Shown here piece by piece: positions 63,442 to 64,000 of a stretch of DNA of 64,000 nucleotides. The DNA is from an uncultured Eubacterium sp. GTDB taxonomy: Bacteria > Bacillota > Clostridia > Lachnospirales > Lachnospiraceae. Location: NCBI GenBank assembly GCA_910577295.1, contig CAJTLS010000005.1, forward strand, positions 1 through 64,000, written 5' to 3'. Under the pieces are notes generated by a model that made no database searches, was not told the DNA's origin, and saw only the letters and a program-made list of their open reading frames with translations. Numbering within the stretch: the first letter of the stretch is position 1; each line of letters starts with the position of its first letter. The position numbers and the translations under genes are program-made.

Positions 63442-64000
63442 TTACTTTTTACGTTTGCCCATAACCTCTCGTCTGGCCTGTTTAAACTTTTGCGTCAGAC
63501 GAATTTTGGCCGGACATACATAGGTACAAGTACCACACTCATAACATTCCATACCATTTAATTTTTCAAATTGCTCCAAATCATTTCTTTTGATTGCCTG
63601 TATCATCATTTGCGGAACAAGACGGCTTGGGCACACTTTGGCACACCTGCCACAGTGAATGCAGTTCGTCGGTTCCTGCAAAGCCGCTTCATCGGTCGAC
63701 AGCGCCAGTATAGACGAACTTGTCTTAATCACCGGCGTATTCAAATCATACATCGCCATGCCCATCATCGGGCCTCCGGAAATTATCTTTTCCGCCTCGT
63801 CATGCAGTCCTCCCGCTTTCTCAAGAACTTCCGCATGGCTCATGCCTAAGCGGACTTCATAGTTCGCCGGCTGTTCCATAGCGTCTCCCGTCAATGTCAT
63901 AATGCGGGAAATACAAGGTTTTCTTTTGCAGACAGCGTCATAAACAGCCAAAACCGTCTGCACATTGTCCACAATGCAGCCGACGTCTGCCGGCAGCATA
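63442..64000 (-). CDS. rnfC: Rnf complex subunit C, C-terminal part (cut by window edge)
   Basis: The last 186 codons or so; the frame is open at the right edge. Two ferredoxin-type cluster motifs CIHCGRCAKVCP and CYECGTCTYVCP are visible, and the preceding PMMGMAMYDLNTPVIKTSSSILAL belongs to the SLBB/FMN part. The very C-terminus is basic (FKQARREVMGKRKK). RnfC is the NADH-binding cytoplasmic entry. Partial only because of the window. Confidence 0.95.
   Translation of the reverse strand, partial: MLPADVGCIVDNVQTVLAVYDAVCKRKPCISRIMTLTGDAMEQPANYEVRLGMSHAEVLEKAGGLHDEAEKIISGGPMMGMAMYDLNTPVIKTSSSILALSTDEAALQEPTNCIHCGRCAKVCPSRLVPQMMIQAIKRNDLEQFEKLNGMECYECGTCTYVCPAKIRLTQKFKQARREVMGKRKK

Overview
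The window looks like a chromosomal segment from a low-to-moderate GC, Gram-positive anaerobe of the Clostridia, most likely the family Lachnospiraceae. The reasons are: a complete transcription/translation core with Firmicutes-type control (two T-box leaders, an L10 leader), strong AGGAGG ribosome binding sites, an Rnf complex, AddAB instead of RecBCD, ThyX, a 6S RNA, and many secreted lysine-rich surface proteins with threonine/proline linkers. I cannot name a species. No rRNA, tRNA, CRISPR array, prophage or transposase gene was seen. Almost all genes lie on the minus strand, so transcription mostly runs from high to low coordinates.

Region 1-15.7 kb (minus) is the RNA polymerase and ribosomal protein block. 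rpmG-secE-nusG-rplK-rplA starts at a consensus promoter buried in the loop of an upstream terminator. rplJ-rplL follows with its own promoter and an L10 leader. A strong terminator and a separately transcribed cytidylate-kinase-like gene then separate rplL from rpoB-rpoC. Only about 30 bp after rpoC come a secreted leucine-rich-repeat protein and a 12-TM O-antigen-ligase-like protein, apparently without a terminator between them and rpoC.

Region 15.7-26.5 kb is accessory. It holds a secreted beta-helix protein, a NusG-domain-II/Gx-transporter pair (plus strand), an unknown protein, and a polysaccharide cluster. The cluster has a secreted Ig-like protein and two large secreted GH43 enzymes flanking an AraC regulator, all three secreted proteins carrying very basic Ig-like N-terminal modules. 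A LytM protein that has lost its zinc ligands ends the region.

Region 26.5-38 kb holds glgP, ileS (type 2, T-box Ile), two small membrane proteins, thrS (T-box Thr), thyX (plus), a C_GCAxxG_C_C protein and a membrane protein. Between the ileS leader and the DUF4190-like genes lies a roughly 490-bp non-coding quasi-palindrome whose two arms carry matching but differently spelled hairpins. It is the most unusual object here.

Region 38-56.5 kb holds a long minus-strand series: addB-addA-methyltransferase-glucosaminidase-cohesin-like protein-GntR-clpC-small beta protein-radA. It is followed (toward higher coordinates) by an FMN-binding-like protein, glutamine-dependent NAD synthetase and a probable 6S RNA.

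Region 56.5-64 kb holds a two-component system, a secreted double Ig-like protein and the Rnf operon (CDGEAB), with rnfC cut by the right edge. The Rnf complex, flavin-binding proteins and NAD synthetase fit an anaerobic redox economy built on ferredoxin and NAD; the surface proteins and GH43 enzymes fit a plant-polysaccharide-using gut or rumen bacterium.
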